Shown one piece after another: positions 6,348-12,286 of a stretch of DNA of 13,461 bases; within the stretch, counting starts at the first letter, position 1; each line of letters begins with the position of its first letter. Below the pieces are notes generated by a model. It was given only the letters and a program-made list of their open reading frames with translations, had not been told where the DNA came from and did not search any database. The stretch is from Flavobacterium sp. UBA7680. Its GTDB lineage: Bacteria; Bacteroidota; Bacteroidia; Flavobacteriales; Flavobacteriaceae. The stretch covers positions 1 through 13,461 of the forward strand of contig NZ_DLHA01000053.1 of the NCBI RefSeq assembly GCF_002482975.1. Direction: 5' to 3'. A program made the translations under genes and the position numbers.

Positions 6348-8258
6348 ATGAGTTATTATAAAATTGAAAATTTAGAACAATATTTTAAACATTACAATAA
6401 GTCAATAAGAGAGCCAAGAAAATTTTGGGGGAAAATTGCCGAAGAAAATTTTACTTGGTACCAACAGTGGGAAAAAGTTGTTGATTTTAATATGGCCGAC
6501 GCCGAAGTAAAATGGTTTACTGACGCTAAAGTTAACATTACCAAAAACTGTATCGATAGACATTTAAGCAAAAGAGGAGAAAAAACGGCTATTATTTTTG
6601 AACCGAATGATCCGTCTGAAAACGCTTTACATATAACTTATAATGAATTATACGAACGAGTTTCAAAAATGGCGAATGTTTTGCGTGAGCAGGGAGTTCG
6701 TAAAGGAGACCGCGTTTGTATTTATTTACCAATGATTCCTGAATTAGCTGTTTCTGTTTTGGCTTGTGCCAGAATTGGAGCGATTCACTCTGTAGTTTTT
6801 GCCGGATTTTCTGCTTCTGCAGTTTCTGCAAGAATTATCGACAGCGAATGTAAAATGGTAATCACATCTGATGGAGGTTACAGAGGAAACAAAACAATTG
6901 ATTTAAAATCTATCGTTGACGAAGCCTTAGATACTTGTCCATCAGTTTCTAAAGTTTTAGTGGTAAAAAGAACAAAAACAGAAGTGGCAATGAAAGAAGG
7001 TCGTGACATTTGGTTGCAGCCTTTATTAGACGCTGCTCTTGATAATAGTGTTGCTGAAATTATGGATGCCGAAGATCCTTTGTTTATCCTTTATACATCA
7101 GGATCTACAGGGAAACCAAAAGGAATGGTGCATACAACAGCTGGATACATGGTTTATACAGCGTATACATTTAAAAACGTATTCAGCCATGAAGAAAACG
7201 ATATCTTCTGGTGTACGGCAGATATTGGATGGATAACAGGACACTCATACATTTTATACGGACCATTACTAAATGGCGGAACAACTGTAATTTTTGAAGG
7301 AGTTCCTTCTTATCCTGATTTTAGCCGTTTTTGGGATATTATCGAAAAACATAAAATCACACAATTTTATACAGCGCCAACAGCAATTCGTTCATTAGCA
7401 AAAGAAAGCTTAGATTATATTCAAAAATATCCTCTAAAATCGCTTAAAGTTATTGGATCTGTTGGAGAACCAATCAACGAAGAAGCTTGGCACTGGTTCA
7501 ACGACCACGTTGGAGATAAAAGATGTCCGGTTGTGGATACTTGGTGGCAGACAGAAACTGGAGGAATCATGATTTCGCCAATTGCTTTTGTTACGCCAAC
7601 AAAACCAACTTATGCAACCCTGCCATTACCGGGAATTCAGCCCGTTTTAATGGATGAAAAACGTAATGAAATTGAAGGAAATCAAGTTGTTGGAAGTTTA
7701 TGTATTAAATTTCCTTGGCCCGGAATCGCCAGAACTATCTGGGGAGATCACCAACGTTATAAAGACACTTATTTCTCTGCTTTCCCTGGAAAATACTTTA
7801 CAGGAGACGGTGCTTTAAGAGACGAAGTTGGTTATTACAGAATCACGGGTAGAGTAGATGACGTTGTAATTGTTTCTGGTCACAATTTAGGAACAGCGCC
7901 AATCGAAGATGCAATTAACGAACACCCAGCGGTTGCAGAATCTGCGATTGTTGGATTCCCACATGATATTAAAGGAAACGCTTTATATGGTTATGTAATC
8001 CTGAAAGAAACTGGAGAAGTTAGAGATAGAACGAATTTATCAAAAGAGATTAATCAATATATTTCTGATCATATTGGGCCAATCGCTAAATTAGATAAAA
8101 TCCAATTCGTTTCTGGTTTACCAAAAACACGTTCTGGAAAAATCATGCGTAGAATTTTACGTAAAATAGCCGAAGGTGATAATTCTAATTTTGGAGATAC
8201 TTCAACATTGTTGAATCCTGAAATTGTAGATGAAATTTTTAATAATAGAATTTCTTAA
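6348..8258 (+). CDS. acs: Acetyl-CoA synthetase (AMP-forming acetate-CoA ligase)
   Basis: Acs activates acetate with ATP to acetyl-AMP and then forms acetyl-CoA in the cytoplasm. The 636 residues are typical of the family. Visible motifs in order are the ATP loop YTSGSTGKPKG (249-259), DTWWQTETGG (397-406) with the tryptophan that restricts the pocket to acetate (W400), YFTGDGA (483-489), hinge region RITGRVDD (498-505) with R502 and D504, and PKTRSGKIMRR (592-602) with catalytic, acetylatable K598. One oddity is SGHNLGTA at 511-518: the family usually has SGHRLGTA, so the AMP-phosphate-contacting Arg (R526 in Salmonella Acs) is Asn513. The gene has its own upstream gap with two terminators and a strong terminator downstream, so it is probably monocistronic. 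A propionate-specific ligase is less likely because of the WW motif. Confidence 0.94.
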   Translation: MSYYKIENLEQYFKHYNKSIREPRKFWGKIAEENFTWYQQWEKVVDFNMADAEVKWFTDAKVNITKNCIDRHLSKRGEKTAIIFEPNDPSENALHITYNELYERVSKMANVLREQGVRKGDRVCIYLPMIPELAVSVLACARIGAIHSVVFAGFSASAVSARIIDSECKMVITSDGGYRGNKTIDLKSIVDEALDTCPSVSKVLVVKRTKTEVAMKEGRDIWLQPLLDAALDNSVAEIMDAEDPLFILYTSGSTGKPKGMVHTTAGYMVYTAYTFKNVFSHEENDIFWCTADIGWITGHSYILYGPLLNGGTTVIFEGVPSYPDFSRFWDIIEKHKITQFYTAPTAIRSLAKESLDYIQKYPLKSLKVIGSVGEPINEEAWHWFNDHVGDKRCPVVDTWWQTETGGIMISPIAFVTPTKPTYATLPLPGIQPVLMDEKRNEIEGNQVVGSLCIKFPWPGIARTIWGDHQRYKDTYFSAFPGKYFTGDGALRDEVGYYRITGRVDDVVIVSGHNLGTAPIEDAINEHPAVAESAIVGFPHDIKGNALYGYVILKETGEVRDRTNLSKEINQYISDHIGPIAKLDKIQFVSGLPKTRSGKIMRRILRKIAEGDNSNFGDTSTLLNPEIVDEIFNNRIS

Positions 8259-8275
8259 TTCTAGACTTGTATATA

Positions 8276-8309
8276 AAAAATGCCTCTTAATATTTTAAGA
8301 GGCATTTTT
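8276..8309 (+). terminator. Strong bidirectional terminator after acs
   Basis: TGCCTCTTAA (8281-8290) pairs perfectly with TTAAGAGGCA (8295-8304) over a 4-nt loop. Flanking A-run (8276-8280) and T-run (8305-8309) extend the stem and give a U-tract on either strand. It lies 17 bp after the acs stop and can also halt transcription coming from the convergent minus-strand operon. Confidence 0.9.
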
Positions 8310-8324
8310 GTTTTTATGATAATC

Positions 8325-8357
8325 AGCTTTGTCAAAGTTTAAAACTTTGACAAAGCT
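8325..8357. repeat. 33-bp near-perfect palindrome
   Basis: AGCTTTGTCAAAGTTT (8325-8340) is followed by one base and then its exact complement (8342-8357), giving a 16-bp stem. It sits in the gap between convergent acs and the exonuclease gene and has no T-run. It may be an intergenic repeat of the same class as its neighbours, or a cruciform-prone site. Confidence 0.8.
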
Positions 8358-8375
8358 TAAGTATTTATAATCTAT

Positions 8376-8447
8376 GTCAGGCTGAGCGAAGTCGAAGCCC
8401 TCGCAAAGTGATTCTGCATGAGGGGCTTCGACTTCGCTCAGCCTGAC
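8376..8447. repeat. Long inverted repeat, GCTTCGACTTCGCTCAGCC type
   Basis: The left arm (8376-8400) and right arm (8423-8447) are perfect 25-bp complements built on GTCAGGCTGAGCG...GAAGCCC. Two more pairs form beyond a bulged G8422. The loop of about 20 nt is roughly ...AAAGTGATTCTGCATG. Its GC content stands far above the surroundings. I recognise the type as a widespread intergenic repeat of flavobacteria. A further copy of the right arm with its flank lies at 8583-8625. Confidence 0.9.
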
Positions 8448-8471
8448 AATCGTAATGTTTTAACATGTAGT

Positions 8472-8574
8472 TTGTCATTTCGAGGAACGAGAAATCGCAC
8501 AAGAAACTCGACATTGCATATTGCCAATCTTTGTCGAGCAACTAACGGAGATTTCTCGTTCCTCGAAATGACAA
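8472..8574. repeat. Long inverted repeat, GTCATTTCGAGG type
   Basis: A 25-bp perfect stem joins 8472-8496 (TTGTCATTTCGAGGAACGAG...) to 8550-8574. The 53-nt interior holds a second stem, CTCGACA (8507-8513) with TGTCGAG (8532-8538), so the element can fold as a two-tier hairpin of about 100 nt. No protein is encoded; the short open frames across it are by-products of the palindromes. It is a different repeat family from the flanking CTCAGCC-type elements. Confidence 0.88.
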
Positions 8575-8582
8575 GATTGTGT

Positions 8583-8625
8583 GTGATTCTGCATGACGGG
8601 CTTCGACTTCGCTCAGCCTGACAAT
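8583..8625. repeat. Second copy of the CTCAGCC-type repeat (direct repeat of 8408-8450)
   Basis: These 43 bp match 8408-8450 at all but one position (C8597 against G8422), including the flank GTGATTCTGCATGA that lies outside the palindrome arm. The copy has no adjacent inverted partner of its own; the left arm at 8376-8400 could pair with it across the whole repeat cluster. The shared flank shows that the repeating unit is larger than the stem arm. Confidence 0.88.
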
Positions 8626-8687
8626 TACAATTGCTTAAATAAACAATCAAAACTTGAATTTCTTATATAACTTATATGGTGAAAAAA

Positions 8688-9284
8688 TTATCTTATCCCC
8701 AATCTCGACTTCAATTTCAAAAACAAAAGCCCAATTTTATAAGCATCTTCCGCAGAAGAATTTCTGTCGCTTTTTGGGATTTTATAAATTTCGCATAAAT
8801 CGTTTAAAGAAAACTGCTTGTCATTAATATCGGTTAATTTTCGATACATAACATCAATATCGAGCGCTTCATTTTTTAATCTTCCGCAATCTAATCTTTC
8901 TAAAGCAGCGTTAAGCATTTCAATGTCAAAATTAATATGATGACCAACCAGAACTGCGTTTCCAATAAAATTAATAAATGCTTCTAAAGCCTCAGCCTCA
9001 GGCATTTTATTCATTTTGCTTTCAATAATGAATTCATTAGAAATTCCGTTTTCTTCTAAAAATTTATACTGAAGTAAAACCGCTTCAAAATTCTCTTTAA
9101 TTATAATACTATCGTCAATTACAGAAAAAGCCCCTAAAGATAAAATAACATCTTTATTAGGGTTTAAGCCAGAAGTTTCAGTCGACAAAACCACATATTT
9201 GGTAGGTTTTGCTTCTAATTTTGTTAAGTATTCTTTCCAGAATTCCGGATGATCCTTATTGATATTTTTGATCCAGTCTAGCAT
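8688..9284 (-). CDS. DnaQ-like 3'-5' exonuclease-fold protein with altered active site
   Basis: A 198-residue protein with the RNase H/DEDDh exonuclease fold of DNA polymerase III epsilon. Motif I reads VVLSTETSGL (31-40), motif II VLVGHHINFD (111-120), and motif III NSSAEDAYKIG (175-185). E36, D120 and D180 match catalytic acids, but the first Asp is Ser34 and the motif III His is Asn175. Two of the five usual catalytic residues are therefore replaced and activity is doubtful. The start lies 3 bp after the stop of the upstream CBS/DUF294 gene, so the two are translationally coupled. There is no polymerase domain and no link to replication genes nearby. From memory, exonuclease-like genes pair with DUF294 genes next to acs in other bacteria, so it more likely belongs to that system than to proofreading. 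Confidence 0.85.
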   Translation of the reverse strand: MLDWIKNINKDHPEFWKEYLTKLEAKPTKYVVLSTETSGLNPNKDVILSLGAFSVIDDSIIIKENFEAVLLQYKFLEENGISNEFIIESKMNKMPEAEALEAFINFIGNAVLVGHHINFDIEMLNAALERLDCGRLKNEALDIDVMYRKLTDINDKQFSLNDLCEIYKIPKSDRNSSAEDAYKIGLLFLKLKSRLGIR

Positions 9285-9287
9285 ATT

Positions 9288-11201
9288 TTATGAGAATTGT
9301 GTAAGTTGAAATTTACTCTTTATAAGTTCCTCAAGGTCTTTCATTGGAGTCAAAGCATTTTTTAACTTCTCTTTGTCTGTTTTAGACATTTCTCTTAAAT
9401 TAATATATTGTCCGGAATCGTCATTTTTTAAACCTTCAACCGTTCTGAATTTTGAAAGCGTTAAAAAAGCTTCGGCACAACTTAAATATATTTCAGCATT
9501 TTTAGAATCGGTAATCGCTAATTGTTTGAATCTTAAATACGTATTTTTGATTCCTTTTATGTTTGCGCTCAAAATTAATAAACGTGCACTGTCAATAAGT
9601 GGCATTAAAGCACGGGTTTTAATATCAAATTTTCCTTTTTGTGGACCTTCTTCTTCAACAATGAATTTTTTGAAAAAGCTTAGAGGAGAATTTCTTTTCA
9701 AAGCGTCGTTTCCTAAAAAATCAAAGAATAAAGTGTTGTTTACAGCATTTTTAAACACCACATTTTCTATAACTTCTTCAATTTTTGCTTCACCAATTAC
9801 GATCTCATAATCAAAGAAAATACTGCTCAAATCGTTGCTGTTTTCACCTGGAGTATTCATCCAGCTGTTGTATTGTTTTGTCCAGTCACTCAATGATTTA
9901 CACCACAACATATTGCTTCCCATATGGCCATTTGGGCAATATTCGTAACCTACTTTCTCAAGGATGGCAGTGGTTCTTTTTGCCAGTCTTAAAAAGTAAT
10001 CTTTTACCTCACGATATTTCTCCGGAGCAACATCTTCAAAAATCAAAATACTATCCTGATCTGTCAATAAAAGTTGTTCTTTACGTCCTTGACTACCAAT
10101 GCTTAACCATGCAAATCTGGCAGGAGGGGAGCCTAAATCTAAAATTGATAGTTCTACCGCACGTTTTATAATGGCAAGGTTAATTTCGCTTGCAATATTA
10201 CTAACATGAGAAATTGGTATATTTTTCTGAATCGAATTCTGAATCAAATCTGATAAACGATCACGAATTTGTTTTAAATCTTTTGGAAGCTGTGAACGCT
10301 TAATTTCTTTAATTAAAACACCAGGGTTACTAGCTTGAGCCACAATTAAATCGTGCTCAGAAATAATTCCTTTTACAGCAGATTTACTTGTACCGTCTTT
10401 AGTTACGCAAAGGTGAGAAACATTATGTTTCAGCATTAAAAGCTGGGCTTCGGCAAGAGAAACATTTTCAATTACCGTAACAACCGGCGAAGACATTATC
10501 TTGTCAATCGTTTCTGTAATAGGGTAACGTCCAGTTGCAATTTTTGAAGATAAATCGGCGTGGGTTACAATACCAATTGGATTATTCTTTTCACAAATCA
10601 CAATATTATCCACCATAGATTCTGTCATCAAAATAGCAACATCTTTTACAATATGGTGAGATTCTGTTGTTAGCGGAGAATTATTATAAGAAAGAGACTG
10701 AATATACTGCATCTCATTCTGTTGATCCATAAAATTACTGTCTGGATCTAGTTTTCCGTTAGAACGGGAATTATCTCGTGTATGTCTTGAATTTACTGCA
10801 AAACTTTCCAGTAAAAAGTTTAAAACATCTGAATTATTGGCTACAAACGGACGGAAAACAGCAATTGGAATAGCATAAACAATGCTTTCTTCACGCGCTT
10901 TTGCTGTCATCATATAGTTGTTTTTAGCAAAAAACGGGCGTAAACCAAAAATATCACCTTCGTGGCATTTATTTATGATAGTTTCCTCAGCATCAGCAAT
11001 TGTCGTTAAATTAATGATACCAGAAGCCACGACATAAAAACTGTCGTGAAGCGGATCATTATTTTGAAACAATACTGCATGTTTTTCTAAATTAATGACA
11101 CGAATATTTGTAGCGATATCTGATAATTCCTGAAAAGTTAAGTTATCAAACGGCGGGTATTCTTTTAAAAAATCTGCAATATGCTCAGCAATTGTATTCA
11201 T
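9288..11201 (-). CDS. cNMP-binding / CBS-pair / DUF294 nucleotidyltransferase-like signalling protein
   Basis: A 637-residue soluble protein with three modules. Residues about 8-135 form a cyclic-nucleotide-binding fold (GDIFGLRPFF, 82-91). About 175-295 form a pair of CBS domains that could bind adenine nucleotides (VKDVAILMTESMVDNIV; MSSPVVTVIENVSLAEAQ). About 305-635 form a DUF294/GlnD-like nucleotidyltransferase region with IGSQGRKEQ (368-376) and TDQDS (380-384), whose D381 and D383 would bind metal. The cNMP pocket lacks the usual FGE glutamate (Leu87) and the RxA arginine, so classical cAMP binding is unlikely. The ATG at 11201 gives a full-length family protein; the exonuclease-like gene follows 3 bp after the stop. 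It converges on acs. A role in sensing energy or acetate status and modifying a partner is inferred; the substrate is unknown. Confidence 0.9.
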   Translation of the reverse strand: MNTIAEHIADFLKEYPPFDNLTFQELSDIATNIRVINLEKHAVLFQNNDPLHDSFYVVASGIINLTTIADAEETIINKCHEGDIFGLRPFFAKNNYMMTAKAREESIVYAIPIAVFRPFVANNSDVLNFLLESFAVNSRHTRDNSRSNGKLDPDSNFMDQQNEMQYIQSLSYNNSPLTTESHHIVKDVAILMTESMVDNIVICEKNNPIGIVTHADLSSKIATGRYPITETIDKIMSSPVVTVIENVSLAEAQLLMLKHNVSHLCVTKDGTSKSAVKGIISEHDLIVAQASNPGVLIKEIKRSQLPKDLKQIRDRLSDLIQNSIQKNIPISHVSNIASEINLAIIKRAVELSILDLGSPPARFAWLSIGSQGRKEQLLLTDQDSILIFEDVAPEKYREVKDYFLRLAKRTTAILEKVGYEYCPNGHMGSNMLWCKSLSDWTKQYNSWMNTPGENSNDLSSIFFDYEIVIGEAKIEEVIENVVFKNAVNNTLFFDFLGNDALKRNSPLSFFKKFIVEEEGPQKGKFDIKTRALMPLIDSARLLILSANIKGIKNTYLRFKQLAITDSKNAEIYLSCAEAFLTLSKFRTVEGLKNDDSGQYINLREMSKTDKEKLKNALTPMKDLEELIKSKFQLTQFS

Positions 11202-11565
11202 ATATGGTATAATATCTTTTAAAATATTGAATGTAAAAATAATAAAATAAACTCTTACAATGAAACCATCTTGCTCAGAATCTAATTATTTTAAAGAAAT
11301 GTTAAGATTTACTGAATTCAAGGCTTTAAAATAGTTTTTTGAGAATCAATTTTAAATAATTGATTGATTTTCATTGTTATAAATTTACAGTTTTATCAGT
11401 TTATAAACTAAATTATTCGATTTATGTTGTTTAGGGAAAGAGGCAGCAGTTTAGATTATTCAGGATTTATAATAATGAATGATTCAGTATAAGATTCTTA
11501 TAATCTTCTATTTTACATAATATAAATTATAGTTCATTTGTGATATAACTTATTAACTATTACAA
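11202..11565. other. Gene-free 364-bp gap with small palindromes; possible edge of a mobile element
   Basis: No convincing gene is present. It should hold the promoter of the minus-strand DUF294 operon and that of the rightward small genes, but no good match to the Bacteroidetes TTTG...TAnnTTTG promoter was found for either. Several inverted repeats are present: AATCAATT (11344-11351) with AATTGATT (11358-11365), the perfect 12-bp palindrome AGTTTATAAACT (11398-11409), and AAGATT (11491-11496) with AATCTT (11502-11507). They could be operators. A dif-like site follows at 11510-11537. Confidence 0.5.
11510..11537 (+). other. dif-like (XerC/XerD-type) site, possible integration junction
   Basis: The 28 bp can be read as an 11-bp arm ATTTTACATAA, a 6-bp centre TATAAA and an 11-bp arm TTATAGTTCAT. 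This matches the architecture of E. coli dif, with its ...CATAA-6 bp-TTATGTT... core, except for one base in the inner part of the right arm. It lies 28 bp before the first gene of the phage-like module. Elements that exploit host Xer recombinases carry such a site at their ends. The region is very AT-rich, so a chance match is possible, and the second junction is outside the window. Confidence 0.3.
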
Positions 11566-11874
11566 ATGGCTTTAAAACGTTCCTCTTTAGAGAATTACAC
11601 GCTATTACTTGTAGAACTAAACAAGATGCGTCACACAAACTTTAATGCAAAAACATTTTTGAAAAAAATGCGTCCATTTTGCAAAACCTCACATTTAAAG
11701 TTTAAAACATTATTTCTAAGAATCCGTGGTTCAAATATAGGAATTACAATTAAAGTTTGTACGGATTGCTTTATAGTAACTCAATCTTTTTGTGTTCATG
11801 AATTTATTTTTTATTGCAATTCCATGAAAACGCTGATTTCAAAACTTCTTAAACATAATCTTTTAACACCTTAA
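11566..11874 (+). CDS. Small basic hypothetical protein, phage-like module
   Basis: I do not recognise this 102-residue protein. It is rich in Lys, Phe and Leu and clearly basic. It has five cysteines (39, 65, 68, 76, 84), including one CxxC (CTDC, 65-68), with no signal peptide and no clear membrane segment. The reading frame ends 3 bp before the next gene, and that tight spacing plus its position ahead of a replication-initiation gene support it as real. A small DNA-binding or regulatory protein is possible, as elements of this type often encode one first, but no helix-turn-helix could be confirmed by eye. It could also be a chance frame. Confidence 0.55.
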   Translation: MALKRSSLENYTLLLVELNKMRHTNFNAKTFLKKMRPFCKTSHLKFKTLFLRIRGSNIGITIKVCTDCFIVTQSFCVHEFIFYCNSMKTLISKLLKHNLLTP

Positions 11875-11877
11875 TAT

Positions 11878-12204
11878 ATGTCTACAATTTTACTTTTAAT
11901 TCAAAAACGAGAAAATTTACTTTTGGAATTAGCTGGATTAAATCATGATTTAAACGAGTATTCAAAAAATCCTGTAGAGACTGTCGATTTATTGGGTTTA
12001 AAACATCAGCATGATTTTACGATTAGAGAAATTAAAAATATTGGTCAGCAGATAAATGTTTTTTTTAATTCTCAGATTTCAAACTATAAACAAAAATTTT
12101 TTGAAGTTGAAAAGAAAATAACCGAAGCAATATCAAAGAAAGAATTCACGATACATGATTTACCTAAAAATCATTATTCACTTTGGCAGGATTCCGAAAA
12201 TTAA
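11878..12204 (+). CDS. Small helical hypothetical protein, phage-like module
   Basis: I do not recognise this 108-residue protein. The composition suggests mostly helix: a heptad-like stretch at about 3-30 (ILLLIQKRENLLLELAGL) and a charged segment at about 45-90 (EIKNIGQQINVFF; KFFEVEKKITEAISKK) look coiled-coil-forming. There is no signal peptide. It starts 3 bp after the preceding gene, so the two are probably co-transcribed and coupled. It is separated from the replication gene by an 82-bp gap that contains a GC-rich hairpin. A function in replication or regulation of the element is only suggested by position. Confidence 0.65.
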   Translation: MSTILLLIQKRENLLLELAGLNHDLNEYSKNPVETVDLLGLKHQHDFTIREIKNIGQQINVFFNSQISNYKQKFFEVEKKITEAISKKEFTIHDLPKNHYSLWQDSEN

Positions 12205-12236
12205 TTTTTTGCTACTCCCCTTTCGATTTTTCAATT

Positions 12237-12260
12237 GTTGCCGTAGGGTATAACGGCAAC
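12237..12260 (+). repeat. GC-rich hairpin before the replication gene; candidate origin or terminator
   Basis: GTTGCCGT (12237-12244) pairs perfectly with ACGGCAAC (12253-12260) over the 8-nt loop AGGGTATA. The stem is far richer in G and C than its surroundings. It starts 32 bp after the stop of the upstream gene and ends 26 bp before the replication-initiation ATG. No T-run follows (TAACTCACCC), so a simple terminator is unlikely. A nick site for the adjacent Rep protein, or a control hairpin for rep translation, are both possible. Confidence 0.5.
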
Positions 12261-12286
12261 TAACTCACCCAAACCTACTAAAAACT

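Noticed and set aside
8376..8625. Possible CRISPR array
   Set aside because: The repeats are of two different families, lie in inverted orientation, are irregularly spaced, and no spacers of equal size separate them; no cas genes are nearby.
8418..8650. Open frames on both strands across the repeat cluster
   Set aside because: They are translations of the palindromic repeats (stem arms read through in both directions) and have no protein-like composition or family resemblance.
9373..10171. Rightward open frames of 145 and 128 codons
   Set aside because: They lie antisense inside the well-supported DUF294 gene and show no recognisable domain.
11260..11334. 24-codon frame starting ATG AAA CCA in the gap before the phage-like genes
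   Set aside because: It is short, has no ribosome-binding context, no repeated regulatory codons and no following terminator, so it is not a leader peptide or gene that can be supported.
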